Shown one piece after another: positions 1 to 8,649 of a DNA stretch of 34,424 bases. The stretch comes from Phenylobacterium sp. (GTDB lineage Bacteria; Pseudomonadota; Alphaproteobacteria; Caulobacterales; Caulobacteraceae): contig NZ_JAUSLG010000016.1 in the NCBI RefSeq assembly GCF_030646615.1, positions 1-34,424 on the forward strand. Reading direction: 5' to 3'. Within the stretch, counting starts at the first letter, position 1, and every line of letters starts with the position of its first letter. The notes below the pieces were generated by a model, which did not search any database, had not been told where the DNA came from, and saw nothing but the letters and a program-made list of their open reading frames with translations. A program made the position numbers and the translations under genes.

Positions 1-1
1 G

Positions 2-868
<867 letters not shown>

Positions 869-873
869 GGATC

Positions 874-1140
874 ATGGCGGACAAGCTGCACTTCTCCCTC
901 GTCTCGCCGGAGCGGGAACTCTATTCCGGCCTGGTCGACCAGGTGGACGCGCCAGGAACCGAAGGCGACTTCGGGGTCCTGGCCGGCCACGCGCCGTTCA
1001 TGGCCACCCTGCGGGAAGGCCAGATCGTCGTGCGCAATGACGGCCGGGAAACCCTCTACGAGGTGAGGGGCGGGTTCGCCGACGTCAGCGCCACGGGGCT
1101 GACGATCCTGGCCGAGTACGCCGCGCCCGTCGCCGCCTGA
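874..1140 (+). CDS. atpC: ATP synthase F1 subunit epsilon, short form
   Basis: Subunit of the F1 central stalk that links the gamma rotor to the c-ring. The 88-residue product contains the N-terminal beta-sandwich (FSLVSPERELYSG, then GDFGVLAGHAPFMATLREG) and stops right after it. The C-terminal helical hairpin that inhibits ATP hydrolysis in 130-140 residue epsilon subunits is absent. Short epsilon subunits are known in some alphaproteobacteria, where a separate zeta inhibitor protein can supply that role; no zeta gene is visible here. The ATG lies 5 bases after the atpD stop, so it is the last gene of the atp operon. No obvious T-tract terminator follows; the gap to 1276 holds only a weak 6-bp hairpin at 1231-1249. 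Confidence 0.95.
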   Translation: MADKLHFSLVSPERELYSGLVDQVDAPGTEGDFGVLAGHAPFMATLREGQIVVRNDGRETLYEVRGGFADVSATGLTILAEYAAPVAA

Positions 1141-1276
1141 GGCTCAACCTCGGGTCACAAGGCGCCCGAACGGGTCAAAGGCGCGTGAGAGGGGTTGCGG
1201 CGACGCTCCGGCTTTAGTGTGATGGCGCCCGGAACCTGGTTTCGGTTCCAGCACATCAAGTCAGGGGACACTCCAC

Positions 1277-1945
1277 ATGCGCACCGTCATCGCCAGCCTC
1301 ATCCTGATCGCGGGCCTCGCCGGCCCCGCCATGGCTCAGGAAGGCGTCGAGCCGGCCGCTGATCCCGCCGCCGCCCCTTCGACCGCCCTGTCCACCACCA
1401 TGCCGGCCCCCGCCGCCCCCGCCGCGCCTCCGCCGGCCGCTGCGCCGTTGGAACAGCCCACCCTGCCGACCACCGGCGATGGGGCTACGGTGCTGTCGAT
1501 CCTGACCCGCGCCTGCCTGCCGATGGTGCAGCAGGGCAAGACGGTGGAGGAGGTCGCCGGGGACCTGGGCATGCGCCGTGATCGGCGCTCGGGCAGCTAT
1601 CAGATGGGCATGGGCGGCGACCGCAACTACATCATCAGCGTTCTGCCCAAGGGCGCCAATGACAATGTCTGCAATGTGCAGATCAACTATGCGATCGGCG
1701 GCGAGCAGCCGATCATCGAGGCCCTGAACATCTGGGCCTTCCTGCAGGACCCTCGGCTTGAGTTGCAGCGCAACGACTTCGCGGTCGGCCCGGACAACGT
1801 CAAGCGGACCACCATGGCCTGGGAACACTATAACGAGCAGGAATCCACCGGCCTGGTGTTCGTCCAGCTCAAGAATCCCGACGATTCCCCGCTGGAGCGC
1901 CGCTACGATCAGGCGACCCTGCTCTACAGCGAACGGACGTTCTAA
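1277..1945 (+). CDS. exported protein of unknown function
   Basis: The 222-residue product starts with a clear Sec signal peptide (MRTVIASLILIAGLAGPAMA, cleavage after AMA) followed by an Ala/Pro-rich linker to about residue 60, then a compact domain of about 160 residues with two cysteines and mixed polarity. It is therefore probably periplasmic. The start is supported by AGGGGA about nine bases upstream. I do not recognise the family and assign no function. It is monocistronic: atpC ends 136 bases upstream and the next gene is convergent, 27 bases beyond the stop. The opposite-strand frame over the same DNA is a low-complexity shadow. Confidence 0.8.
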   Translation: MRTVIASLILIAGLAGPAMAQEGVEPAADPAAAPSTALSTTMPAPAAPAAPPPAAAPLEQPTLPTTGDGATVLSILTRACLPMVQQGKTVEEVAGDLGMRRDRRSGSYQMGMGGDRNYIISVLPKGANDNVCNVQINYAIGGEQPIIEALNIWAFLQDPRLELQRNDFAVGPDNVKRTTMAWEHYNEQESTGLVFVQLKNPDDSPLERRYDQATLLYSERTF

Positions 1946-1972
1946 AGCCGAGGATCTGACCGGCGAGGGGCC

Positions 1973-2737
1973 TCAGGCCTCTTGCCTGGCCTGGGCGCTC
2001 ATCCAGGCCAGCGCCTGACCCGCCGCGCCCTCCCAGCCGGGCTCCCCGGGGAGCCAGTGGCTCATCTCCGGCAGGATGGAAACCTCTGCGCCGATCCGCG
2101 CCGCCGTCTGGCGGGCGGTGGCCGGCGGATGGACCACGTCGCGCTCGCCCACCAGGACCAGGGCCGGGGCGCCGGCCCCCGAGGCGCCGAGGCTGGTGGT
2201 CATCATGGGGTCGAGCCACCAGTTCAAGGTCTCCCACAGGGCCCGGCCGCTTTCGGGACGCAGGCGCTCCAGGATCGGGCGGCGTGCGCCCTCGGGCATC
2301 CTGTCGAGGCTGTAGCCCAGCATCAGGTTGAGGTCCGGGGCCACGGCCTGGCTCCAGAAGGGGCCGAGCAGGTGGAGGCCGAACGCCGTCACGCCCTCTT
2401 CCACCGACCAGCCGGCCACCCCCCAGGGCGGGGAGGGCGCCAGGAGAACGAGCCCCGCGACCGGCGCCCGCTGGGCGGCCATCAGGCACACGAGCCCCCC
2501 CATGGAGTGGCCGATCAGGACGGGCGGCTCAGGTTGGGCCTCCGCCAAGGCGGCGATGTCGCGGGCGTAGTCCAGCATGGAGACCCCGACCACGGCCTGG
2601 CCAGGTTCCCCGGCCCCATGGCCGCGCAGGTCCGGCGTCAGAACCGTGTGGCCCGCTGCGCGAAACGGCCCGGCGAAGGTCTCGAAGGTCCAGCCGCCGC
2701 AGAAGGCGCCATGCACCATGATGATGGGGGCGACCAT
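1973..2737 (-). CDS. alpha/beta hydrolase
   Basis: A 254-residue alpha/beta-hydrolase-fold enzyme; substrate unknown, probably an ester, lactone or similar small molecule. Seen: oxyanion-hole region HGAFCGGW (residues 9-16), nucleophile elbow GHSMGG with Ser78, acid Asp200 in VGERD, and His227 in EMSHW. The triad is complete and correctly spaced. There is no signal peptide, so it is cytoplasmic. The ATG at 2737 is preceded on the minus strand by AAGGAG four bases away. A composite palindromic repeat ends immediately upstream of that ribosome-binding site, so it would lie in the 5' leader or between this gene and rppH, which is upstream on the same strand. Confidence 0.9.
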   Translation of the reverse strand: MVAPIIMVHGAFCGGWTFETFAGPFRAAGHTVLTPDLRGHGAGEPGQAVVGVSMLDYARDIAALAEAQPEPPVLIGHSMGGLVCLMAAQRAPVAGLVLLAPSPPWGVAGWSVEEGVTAFGLHLLGPFWSQAVAPDLNLMLGYSLDRMPEGARRPILERLRPESGRALWETLNWWLDPMMTTSLGASGAGAPALVLVGERDVVHPPATARQTAARIGAEVSILPEMSHWLPGEPGWEGAAGQALAWMSAQARQEA

Positions 2738-2750
2738 AATGCTCCTTAGG

Positions 2751-2852
2751 GCGCGTTCCGACAGGTGGGAACTGGATGAAACGCGCTCAAGACTTAGAGT
2801 TCAGAGCCTGATTCAACGATCAGACGCGTCCGTCTGATCGCATCAGGCTCTG
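2751..2852. repeat. composite palindromic intergenic repeat, copy A
   Basis: Two inverted repeats in tandem. The first pairs GCGCGTT (2751-2757) with AACGCGC (2780-2786). The second pairs AGAGCCTGAT (from 2803) with ATCAGGCTCT (to 2851), with an inner stem CGATCAGACG/CGTCTGATCG. A joining motif CTCAAGACTTAGAGTT (2787-2802) lies between them. The element fills the gap between rppH and the downstream hydrolase and stops at the hydrolase ribosome-binding site. A GATTC site (GANTC type) sits at 2810-2814. A related copy occurs at 21129-21201. Confidence 0.85.
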
Positions 2853-2866
2853 GGTCGGGCTGGGGT

Positions 2867-3364
2867 TCAGCCGGCGGCGAAGACGCTGAAGGCGGCGACC
2901 ACCTGCCTGTATATGGCCTGCTTGAACGGCGCCACGATCTTGGGAGCCTCATCCAGATAGGCCCAGCGCCAGGCGTCGAATTCGGGCGGCGGATGGGCGC
3001 CGAGGTCGATCTCCTGCTCCAGACCATCGAACCGCAGGGCGAACCAGACCTGCCGCTGACCCTTCCAGGCCCGGCCGATGGGCGAGCCGCCGTGTTCCGG
3101 AGGAAAGTCGTAGGTCAGCCAGCCGTCGGTGCGGCCCAGCAGGGTGACGGTGCGGACGCCCGTCTCTTCGGCCAGCTCGCGCAGGGCGGCGGTCTGCAGG
3201 TCTTCGTCCGGATCGACGCCGCCTTGCGGGAACTGCCAGTTGTTGGGCGCCGCCGCGCCGGCCCGGCGGCCAAGCCAGACCCGGCCGTCGGGACGAAACA
3301 GCACCACCCCAACATTGGGCCGATAGGGCGCCAGATGTGGCGAAAGATCGGTCTCGCCCATCAT
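2867..3364 (-). CDS. rppH: RNA pyrophosphohydrolase, Nudix family
   Basis: Removes pyrophosphate from the 5' end of mRNAs to start decay; alphaproteobacterial homologues are also annotated as dinucleoside polyphosphate hydrolases. The Nudix box is complete: GGVDPDEDLQTAALRELAEE followed by TGV fits G-x5-E-x7-REUxEExGU. The N-terminal YRPNVGVVLF and WQFPQGG are typical of RppH. The frame is open further upstream, but the ATG at 3364 overlaps the TGA of the upstream deacetylase in an ATGA junction, giving the usual size of 165 residues and translational coupling; the next codon is also ATG. It is the last gene of a two-gene minus-strand operon and is followed by palindromic repeat copy A. Confidence 0.93.
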   Translation of the reverse strand: MMGETDLSPHLAPYRPNVGVVLFRPDGRVWLGRRAGAAAPNNWQFPQGGVDPDEDLQTAALRELAEETGVRTVTLLGRTDGWLTYDFPPEHGGSPIGRAWKGQRQVWFALRFDGLEQEIDLGAHPPPEFDAWRWAYLDEAPKIVAPFKQAIYRQVVAAFSVFAAG

Positions 3365-4521
3365 CGCGTCAGGGCCGAGGCCGGCGCCAGCTGATAGCCG
3401 CGGCCCTCGACCTGCCGCGCCCATTCGGCCACCTGGGCGATGGTCAGGGGATAGGCGAAGCCCGAGCCCAGGGCCTGGCCGTTCTGCAGGGCCTGGGCCT
3501 CCAGGGCCAACAGCTGCTTGTCGATGGCCTCGCCGGAGAGCTGCTCGTCGATGATCCGGCCGGCCGAGGCCCGCGGCACGCCCAGGCCGCGACCCGCCGC
3601 CTGGCCGTCATCGATAAAGGCCAAGCCCCGGGCCTTCAGAGCCGTGGTGAAGGCGGCCATGGCCGGGTCGGAATTGAGGAAGCGTGAGCCCAGATAATTG
3701 GTCAGGCCGAAATAGCCGGTGGCCCGAGACAGCAGCCACTCCAGGCGCCGCGTGGTCTCGGTGGCGCCTGAACTGGCCAGCAGGGTGTAGGGGCCGGGGT
3801 CGTTGTCGGGATAGTCCACCGGCTCCATCGGGGTTTCCAGCAGGACCTCGTGGCCGTGTTCCCGCGCCAGGTCGATCCAGCCCTGGAGCCCTTCGGAATA
3901 GGGCACGAAGGACAGGGTGATCTCGCCGGGCAGTTGCTCGATGGCCTGGCGGGTGGCGCCGCCATTGAGCCCCAGACCGCCGACGATCAGGCTGACCTTG
4001 GGCTTGCCATTGGCCTGGAAGGGCCGGGCATAGGCCTCCGCCGGCGTGCGGCCGCCGGGGCCGATGATGGGGAGGGGGCCATTGGGGCCTGGCGATGTGA
4101 AGCCGGCGATGGGCGCGGCGGGCAGGGCCAGCCGCTGGCGACCGGGCCGGGCGCCGGGCAGGGTGATGACGGCCTCCCCCAGTACGCCGGGGTCTTCCAC
4201 AGGGGTCTCGGAAAGCTCGAAAACCTCTTCGGTCACCCCGGGCCCCGCGCCGTCGGCGGTGAGCGCCTCCCGCCAGCCGGGGGGGGCTGCGGCCACCACG
4301 GCCTGGGCCAGCGGCAGGCGGATCACCGGGGCGCCCGCGCGGGGATCGCCGATGATCAGCACCAGGGCTGAGAGGGTGAGGATGAAGAGGCCGGCGGCGG
4401 CCGCCGCGCTGACATAGGGATTGGCCACGGCGGCGCGGATCTGGCTCAGCACGCCTGCGCCGCCGCCCGCCGGGGCCGCAGCCGGGGCGGGGGTCAGGCT
4501 CCGCTTGGAGAATATGGCCAT
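3361..4521 (-). CDS. divergent polysaccharide deacetylase family protein
   Basis: A 386-residue membrane-anchored envelope protein. A short cytoplasmic N-terminus is followed by one membrane segment at about residues 37-58, a Pro/Ala-rich stretch, and a periplasmic domain from about residue 170 (PKVSLIVGGLGLNGG to the C-terminus) of the divergent polysaccharide deacetylase (YibQ-like) family. Motifs seen include SFVPYSEGLQGW, HEVLLETPMEP and the AFIDDG strand. The family is usually found between ctpA and rppH and is thought to act in cell-envelope biology; its chemistry is not established. rppH overlaps its stop codon by four bases. Here ctpA is instead 15 kb away on the other strand. Confidence 0.88.
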   Translation of the reverse strand: MAIFSKRSLTPAPAAAPAGGGAGVLSQIRAAVANPYVSAAAAAGLFILTLSALVLIIGDPRAGAPVIRLPLAQAVVAAAPPGWREALTADGAGPGVTEEVFELSETPVEDPGVLGEAVITLPGARPGRQRLALPAAPIAGFTSPGPNGPLPIIGPGGRTPAEAYARPFQANGKPKVSLIVGGLGLNGGATRQAIEQLPGEITLSFVPYSEGLQGWIDLAREHGHEVLLETPMEPVDYPDNDPGPYTLLASSGATETTRRLEWLLSRATGYFGLTNYLGSRFLNSDPAMAAFTTALKARGLAFIDDGQAAGRGLGVPRASAGRIIDEQLSGEAIDKQLLALEAQALQNGQALGSGFAYPLTIAQVAEWARQVEGRGYQLAPASALTR

Positions 4522-4573
4522 GACTCGCTGAACCTCTCGCTAAAGACCGGGCCAAGACCGGTTCTGGCGCGAA

Positions 4574-4597
4574 CATGGTTAACGAACACCTTATGAA
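4574..4597 (-). promoter_or_regulatory. possible CtrA half-site (weak)
   Basis: Upstream of the deacetylase, the minus strand reads CATAAGGTG then TTCGTTAACCAT. TTAACCAT is the half-site form seen at CtrA-controlled promoters in Caulobacter. The second half is imperfect (ATAA, with an 8-base rather than 7-base spacer). A GACTC site adjoins the start codon at 4522-4526. This is a motif match only. Confidence 0.25.
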
Positions 4598-4648
4598 CCC
4601 CGTCGGCAGGCTCGGGCAAGCCGGCGGCGCGCCCTCAAGACGCAGAGC

Positions 4649-5764
4649 CTAACGTCCCCAAACGCCGTAGGGATCAACCGAGGCCCGGCCAAGCGCCTGC
4701 GCCACCGCCGGATGGGTCAGCTCGCCCTTCAGCACATTCAGGCCCCGCGCCAGGTGCGGGTCGTCGGCCAGTGCGTCCAGCCCACGGTCGGCCAGGGCCA
4801 GGCCGAACGGCAGGGTGGCGTGCACCAGCGCTTCTGACGAGGTGCGCGGGGCGGCGCCGGGCATGTTGGCCACGCAGTAATGGACCACGCCATCCACCAC
4901 ATAGGTGGGTTCGGCATGGGTGGTGGGCCGGGAGGTCTCGAAACAGCCCCCCTGGTCGATGGAGACGTCCACCAGCACCGAGCCCGGCTTCATGCGCGCC
5001 AGATGGTCCCGCCGGACCAGCTTGGGCGCCGCGGCTCCGGCGGTCAGCACGGCGCCGATCACCACATCGGCCCGCAGCACCTCCTCCTCCACCGCGTCCA
5101 GGGTGGAATAGCGGGTGAGGACGCGCCCCAGGAACATGTCGTCCAGCTCCCGCATCCGGGGGATGGAGCGCTCCAGCACCACCACCTCGGCGCCTAGCCC
5201 TGCGGCCATGCGCGCGGCGTTCATGCCCACCACCCCGCCGCCGAGGACGCAGATCCGCGCCGGCCGCACGCCGGGCACCCCCGACAGCAGAAGCCCCATG
5301 CCGCCATTGTGCTTGAGCAGGGTCTCGCCAGCCGAGAAGACCGCGATCCGGCCGGCCACCTCCGACATGGGCGCCAGCAGGGGCAGGCCGCCGGCGCGGT
5401 CGGTCACCGTCTCATAGGCGATGGCCGCGCAGCCCGAGGCCAGCAGCCCTTCGGTCTGGGTGGGATCTGGCGCCAGATGCAGATAGGTGAAGAGGATGTG
5501 GTCGGCGGTGAGCCTGGCCCATTCGACCGCCTGCGGCTCCTTGACCTTCACGATCAGTTGCGCGTCGGCAAAGACTGCGGCCGCGTTGGCGACCACCTTT
5601 GCCCCGGCCCGTTCATAGTCCAGGTCGGCATAGCCGGCGCCCTCGCCGGCCCCGGTCTCGACGATCACCTGATGGCCGTGCGCCATATATTCCCGCACCG
5701 CCGTGGGCGGCAGGCCCACGCGATGTTCGTTCGGCTTGATCTCGCGGGGCACGCCAACGCGCAT
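4649..5764 (-). CDS. ald: alanine dehydrogenase
   Basis: NAD-dependent oxidative deamination of L-alanine to pyruvate and ammonia, reversible, in the cytoplasm. The product of 371 residues matches the family length. Seen: N-terminal MRVGVPREIKPNEHRVGL, the substrate-lysine region VKVKEP, YLHLA with the substrate-binding His, the Rossmann motif LGGGVVGMNAA, and the VSIDQGGCFETSRPTTH block near the active-site Asp. The frame is open upstream, but the ATG at 5764 has AGGAGG five bases before it and begins the conserved N-terminus. No aldR-type regulator is adjacent. mtgA ends 64 bases upstream on the same strand. Confidence 0.96.
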   Translation of the reverse strand: MRVGVPREIKPNEHRVGLPPTAVREYMAHGHQVIVETGAGEGAGYADLDYERAGAKVVANAAAVFADAQLIVKVKEPQAVEWARLTADHILFTYLHLAPDPTQTEGLLASGCAAIAYETVTDRAGGLPLLAPMSEVAGRIAVFSAGETLLKHNGGMGLLLSGVPGVRPARICVLGGGVVGMNAARMAAGLGAEVVVLERSIPRMRELDDMFLGRVLTRYSTLDAVEEEVLRADVVIGAVLTAGAAAPKLVRRDHLARMKPGSVLVDVSIDQGGCFETSRPTTHAEPTYVVDGVVHYCVANMPGAAPRTSSEALVHATLPFGLALADRGLDALADDPHLARGLNVLKGELTHPAVAQALGRASVDPYGVWGR

Positions 5765-5783
5765 ATGAGCCTCCTGCAGGGCA

Positions 5784-5799
5784 GATTGTTTTATCAATC
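5784..5799. promoter_or_regulatory. AT-rich palindrome upstream of ald, possible operator
   Basis: GATTG-TTTTAT-CAATC is a 5-bp perfect inverted repeat with an AT-rich centre, 20-35 bases before the ald start in an otherwise GC-rich region. AT-rich dyads of this kind are typical of Lrp/AsnC-family sites, and ald genes are often under such regulators. No regulator gene is nearby. Confidence 0.3.
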
Positions 5800-5828
5800 C
5801 GCAGGTCTGGGGGCGTGACCTTGTTTCG

Positions 5829-6593
5829 TCAACCCAGGACGCAGGCGGCCAGGTTGTCCCGCCGGACGGTTCCGGCCGCGGCCTGGATGCGGCCCGTGCG
5901 ACGACGGACATAGGGGCCGGGCGTATCGGCCTTGTAGCGCAGGGGGCTGGGCAGGATCGCGGCCAGGCGGGCGGCCTGGAGGGGGCTGAGATCCTTGGCG
6001 TCGACGCCGAAGTTCTTTCGCGCAGCCGCCTGGGCGCCATAGACGCCGGGTCCGAACTCGATGGAGTTCAGATAGACCTCCATGATCCGCGGCTTGCCCC
6101 ACATCACCTCGATCAGGACGGTGAAATAGGCCTCCAGCCCTTTGCGGACATAGGAGCGGTTAGGCCACAGGAAGATATTCTTGGCCGTCTGCTGGCTGAT
6201 GGTGGAGCCGCCCCGCACCCGGTCGGAGGACTCGTTGTGCGCCAGGGCCTTGCGGATAGCCTCAAGGTCAAAGCCGTGGTGGCTGCAGAAATTGGCGTCC
6301 TCCGCGGCGATCGCCGCGCGCACCAGATGGGGGGAGATGTCATCGAGGCCGCGCCAGCTGCGGCTGAACCCCTGGCCTTCGAAGAGACGCTGCACCATCA
6401 GGAAGGTGATCGGCGGCGGCACGAAGCGATAGACCGCCACGCTCAGCACCGGCCCGACAAAGCCGATCATCAGGGCCAGGACCAGCAGGCCGCGGTCGAT
6501 CCGGCCCAGCCGGCCCCGGCGCGGCGGCGCGGATTCTCCCGGGGCCTCGGGCTCAGGCGTCGCGTCTGGGGCGGTCGTGTCGGTCTCGCTCAA
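5829..6593 (-). CDS. mtgA: monofunctional peptidoglycan transglycosylase
   Basis: A family GT51 glycosyltransferase that polymerises lipid II into glycan strands at the outer face of the inner membrane. In order: an acidic, Pro-rich cytoplasmic tail (1-30), one membrane anchor (about 34-56), then the GT51 domain with catalytic Glu98 in [14 protein letters not shown] and the [13 protein letters not shown] motif around Ser130. There is no transpeptidase domain, so it is monofunctional; 254 residues is the family size. The best start is TTG at 6593, with AAGGA nine bases upstream; a nearer ATG at 6603 is out of frame. It is divergent from the nitroreductase gene. Confidence 0.93.
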   Translation of the reverse strand: MSETDTTAPDATPEPEAPGESAPPRRGRLGRIDRGLLVLALMIGFVGPVLSVAVYRFVPPPITFLMVQRLFEGQGFSRSWRGLDDISPHLVRAAIAAEDANFCSHHGFDLEAIRKALAHNESSDRVRGGSTISQQTAKNIFLWPNRSYVRKGLEAYFTVLIEVMWGKPRIMEVYLNSIEFGPGVYGAQAAARKNFGVDAKDLSPLQAARLAAILPSPLRYKADTPGPYVRRRTGRIQAAAGTVRRDNLAACVLG

Positions 6594-6683
6594 GTTCAGC
6601 CATCCTTGCCTTGACCCTAGGCAGGGCTGCTAACGATGGGAAGACGGCGCGGCAAGCGTCCAATGCGTGCAGGAGACCGGCCC

Positions 6684-7352
6684 ATGAATGTCAGCCAGGC
6701 CGTGGCCCAGCGGATTTCGGTTCGCGCCTTTCGCCCAGACCCCGTCCCCGGCGCCCTCGTGCGGGAGATCCTGGAGGCCGCCGCCCGGGCGCCGTCCGGC
6801 GGCAACCTGCAGCCCTGGCGGGTTCACGCCCTGACCGGCGCGCCGCTGGAGGCGCTGAAGGAAAAGGTGCGGGCTAATCCGTTCGGGGAAACCCCGGAAT
6901 ACGATGTCTATCCGCCCAACCTGTGGGAGCCCCTGCGGACACGGCGCTTCCAGTGCGGCGAGGACCTCTATGCGACGATCGGCATACCGCGGGAGGACAA
7001 GGCCGCCCGTCTGGCCCAGCTGGCCAAGAACGGCGAGCTATTCGGCGCGCCGGTGGGCCTGTTCTTCAGCCTCGATCGCAAGGTCGGGCCGCCGCAGTGG
7101 TCCGATGTCGGCATGCTGATGCAGACCCTCATGCTGCTGGCGGTCGAGCGCGGGCTGGACACCTGCGCCCAGGAATACTGGGCCCGCTATCCCCAGACCC
7201 TGGCCGAGGTCCTGAACCTGCCGGAGGATCACATGATCTTCTCGGGCATGGCGCTGGGCTATCGCGATCCCGAGGCGGCCATCAACACCCTGCGCACCCG
7301 CCGCGACCCCTTCGAGGTCTGGGGCGAAATGCACGGCTTCGACGACGCTTAG
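6684..7352 (+). CDS. nitroreductase family protein
   Basis: An FMN-dependent NAD(P)H oxidoreductase of the nitroreductase fold, 222 residues; the physiological substrate is unknown. Seen: RISVRAFRPDPVP and ARAPSGGNLQPW at the N-terminus (phosphate and flavin contacts), PQWSDVGMLMQTLMLLA in the middle, and the C-terminal GMALGYRDPEAAIN followed by RRDPFE typical of the family. The frame is open from 6636, but ATG 6684 is preferred: AGGAG lies eight bases upstream and the conserved fold starts there. It is divergent from mtgA and convergent with the WD40-like gene, with a strong inverted repeat between the two stops. Confidence 0.9.
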   Translation: MNVSQAVAQRISVRAFRPDPVPGALVREILEAAARAPSGGNLQPWRVHALTGAPLEALKEKVRANPFGETPEYDVYPPNLWEPLRTRRFQCGEDLYATIGIPREDKAARLAQLAKNGELFGAPVGLFFSLDRKVGPPQWSDVGMLMQTLMLLAVERGLDTCAQEYWARYPQTLAEVLNLPEDHMIFSGMALGYRDPEAAINTLRTRRDPFEVWGEMHGFDDA

Positions 7353-7380
7353 ATCCCGCGCGCAGCGCGATAGAGATCAC

Positions 7381-7440
7381 CACAAAGCTCACGAAGCCCA
7401 CGATGGCGCCCGCGCGGGGGAGACCTTCGTGAGCTTTGTG
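7381..7440. repeat. perfect 16-bp inverted repeat
   Basis: CACAAAGCTCACGAAG (7381-7396) is exactly reverse-complementary to CTTCGTGAGCTTTGTG (7425-7440), with a 28-base GC-rich loop. The right arm continues into a partial reiteration (TCCTTCGTGGT) before an A6 run. It lies between two convergent genes and could fold into a very stable RNA hairpin in either direction. There is no T tract directly after the stem, so a classic intrinsic terminator is not shown. Confidence 0.8.
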
Positions 7441-7464
7441 TCCTTCGTGGTAAAAAACCGGCGC

Positions 7465-8433
7465 CTACGGCGCTTCGGCGATGCCCGCCGCGCCGTCCTC
7501 GTCGCCCCAGGCCACGCGCTTGCCGTCGGGTGAGATGGCCAGCGCCGTGATCGGCGACCCCTTCTCGGCCTTCAGCATCTCGATCTTCTGGCCGTTGAGG
7601 TCGCAGATCCAGACGCGGCCGTCCTCCAGGCCCGCAGCAACCCGCTGGCCGCCGGGCTGGGCTGCGACCCGGGCGACCAGGGTGGAAGCGTCGAAGCCGA
7701 CCTCCGCGGCCTGCTTGCCCATGGGGCCGGCCGAGCCGCCGAAGGGCCAGATCACCACCCCTTGCGCCCCGGACGTGGCCAGCATCTGCCCCTTGGCCAT
7801 GAAGACCAGGCTCTTCACCTTGGCCGGATAGCCGCCCATGCGCATGTTCTTCTCGTCGGCCACCCGCCAGCCATGCAGCTGGTTCTCCTGCATCGACGAC
7901 ATCAGGAACTTGCCGTCCGGGCTCCAGGCGAGCGCAATATGGCTGCCGGCCCAGGCCAGCACCAAGGGCTTCTGTTCGGCGATGCGGGCGAACCACAGCC
8001 AGGCGCCCCCATAGGTGGCCACCGCCAGGCGCCGGCCCTTGGGATCGAAGCTCAGGCCCGCCACCGATTTCTCGTGCTCGAAGGCGCGGCCGAAGTCCGG
8101 GGCGGCGACATCGCGGACATGCGCCGTCTTGCCGGCCGAAAAGGCGATCAGGCCAGACTCGGCGCTGGCGGCCACCGCATCGATCCAGCGACCGGGGATC
8201 GCCGCGATCTCCTCGGCGCCTGCAGGTCTCGACCACACCACCCGGCCGTCATCGCCGCCGGTGAGGACGCCGTCTCCGGACGGATGCAGACACGCCGACA
8301 GAACCGCGCCGTCATGGGCCTCGATCACCTCTCCGGTGTCGAATCGGATACTTCCGTCCCCCAGGGCGAAGACCCCTTGGCCGGACTTGGTGAACAGGGC
8401 TGAGGTGACGTAGGCGTCGAAAACATAGGGCAT
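7465..8433 (-). CDS. WD40-repeat-like protein
   Basis: A 322-residue beta-propeller protein, probably a cytoplasmic scaffold with no enzymatic motif. Repeats of the WD40 type recur about every 40 residues, for example LTGGDDGRVVWSRP, ALAWSPDGKFLMSS, LATSGAQGVVIWPFGG, VAAGLEDGRVWICDLNG and the terminal ISPDGKRVAWGDEDG. Only some repeats end in WD; most are degenerate. The frame is open to 8649, but the upstream part is compositionally unlike the rest and the ATG at 8433 (MPYVFDAYVTSALF) starts the first blade. No good ribosome-binding site precedes it, so translation may be leaderless. Divergent exbD starts 216 bases away. Confidence 0.8.
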   Translation of the reverse strand: MPYVFDAYVTSALFTKSGQGVFALGDGSIRFDTGEVIEAHDGAVLSACLHPSGDGVLTGGDDGRVVWSRPAGAEEIAAIPGRWIDAVAASAESGLIAFSAGKTAHVRDVAAPDFGRAFEHEKSVAGLSFDPKGRRLAVATYGGAWLWFARIAEQKPLVLAWAGSHIALAWSPDGKFLMSSMQENQLHGWRVADEKNMRMGGYPAKVKSLVFMAKGQMLATSGAQGVVIWPFGGSAGPMGKQAAEVGFDASTLVARVAAQPGGQRVAAGLEDGRVWICDLNGQKIEMLKAEKGSPITALAISPDGKRVAWGDEDGAAGIAEAP

Positions 8434-8649
8434 GGCGCTGAATAGACGGCGAACGCCGGTCTTGCCCAGAGGGCGCTGCAAGGATTCCAGGCGCAAGGCG
8501 ACGCCAGTTGCGGCGCCTTGCGCCCCAATCGCACCCCTGGCGCCGGATTCCCCGCCCCTAGCCACTTTACAATCGCGGTTCGACAGGCGAATGGTCGAGG
8601 CGAAACGGACGGTCGCGGGCCTACGCGACCCTATGGGAAGGAATTGCAT

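Noticed and set aside
1231..1249. GGAACC/GGTTCC hairpin as terminator of the atp operon
   Set aside because: Stem is only 6 bp with no T tract; it may be chance.
2867..3424. Longer RppH start at 3424
   Set aside because: It would overlap the deacetylase by more than 60 bases; ATG 3364 in the ATGA junction gives the family size.
4649..6040. N-terminal extension of alanine dehydrogenase to 463 residues
   Set aside because: The first 92 residues are Arg/Pro/Ser-rich and antisense-like, overlapping mtgA; the conserved start has a strong ribosome-binding site.
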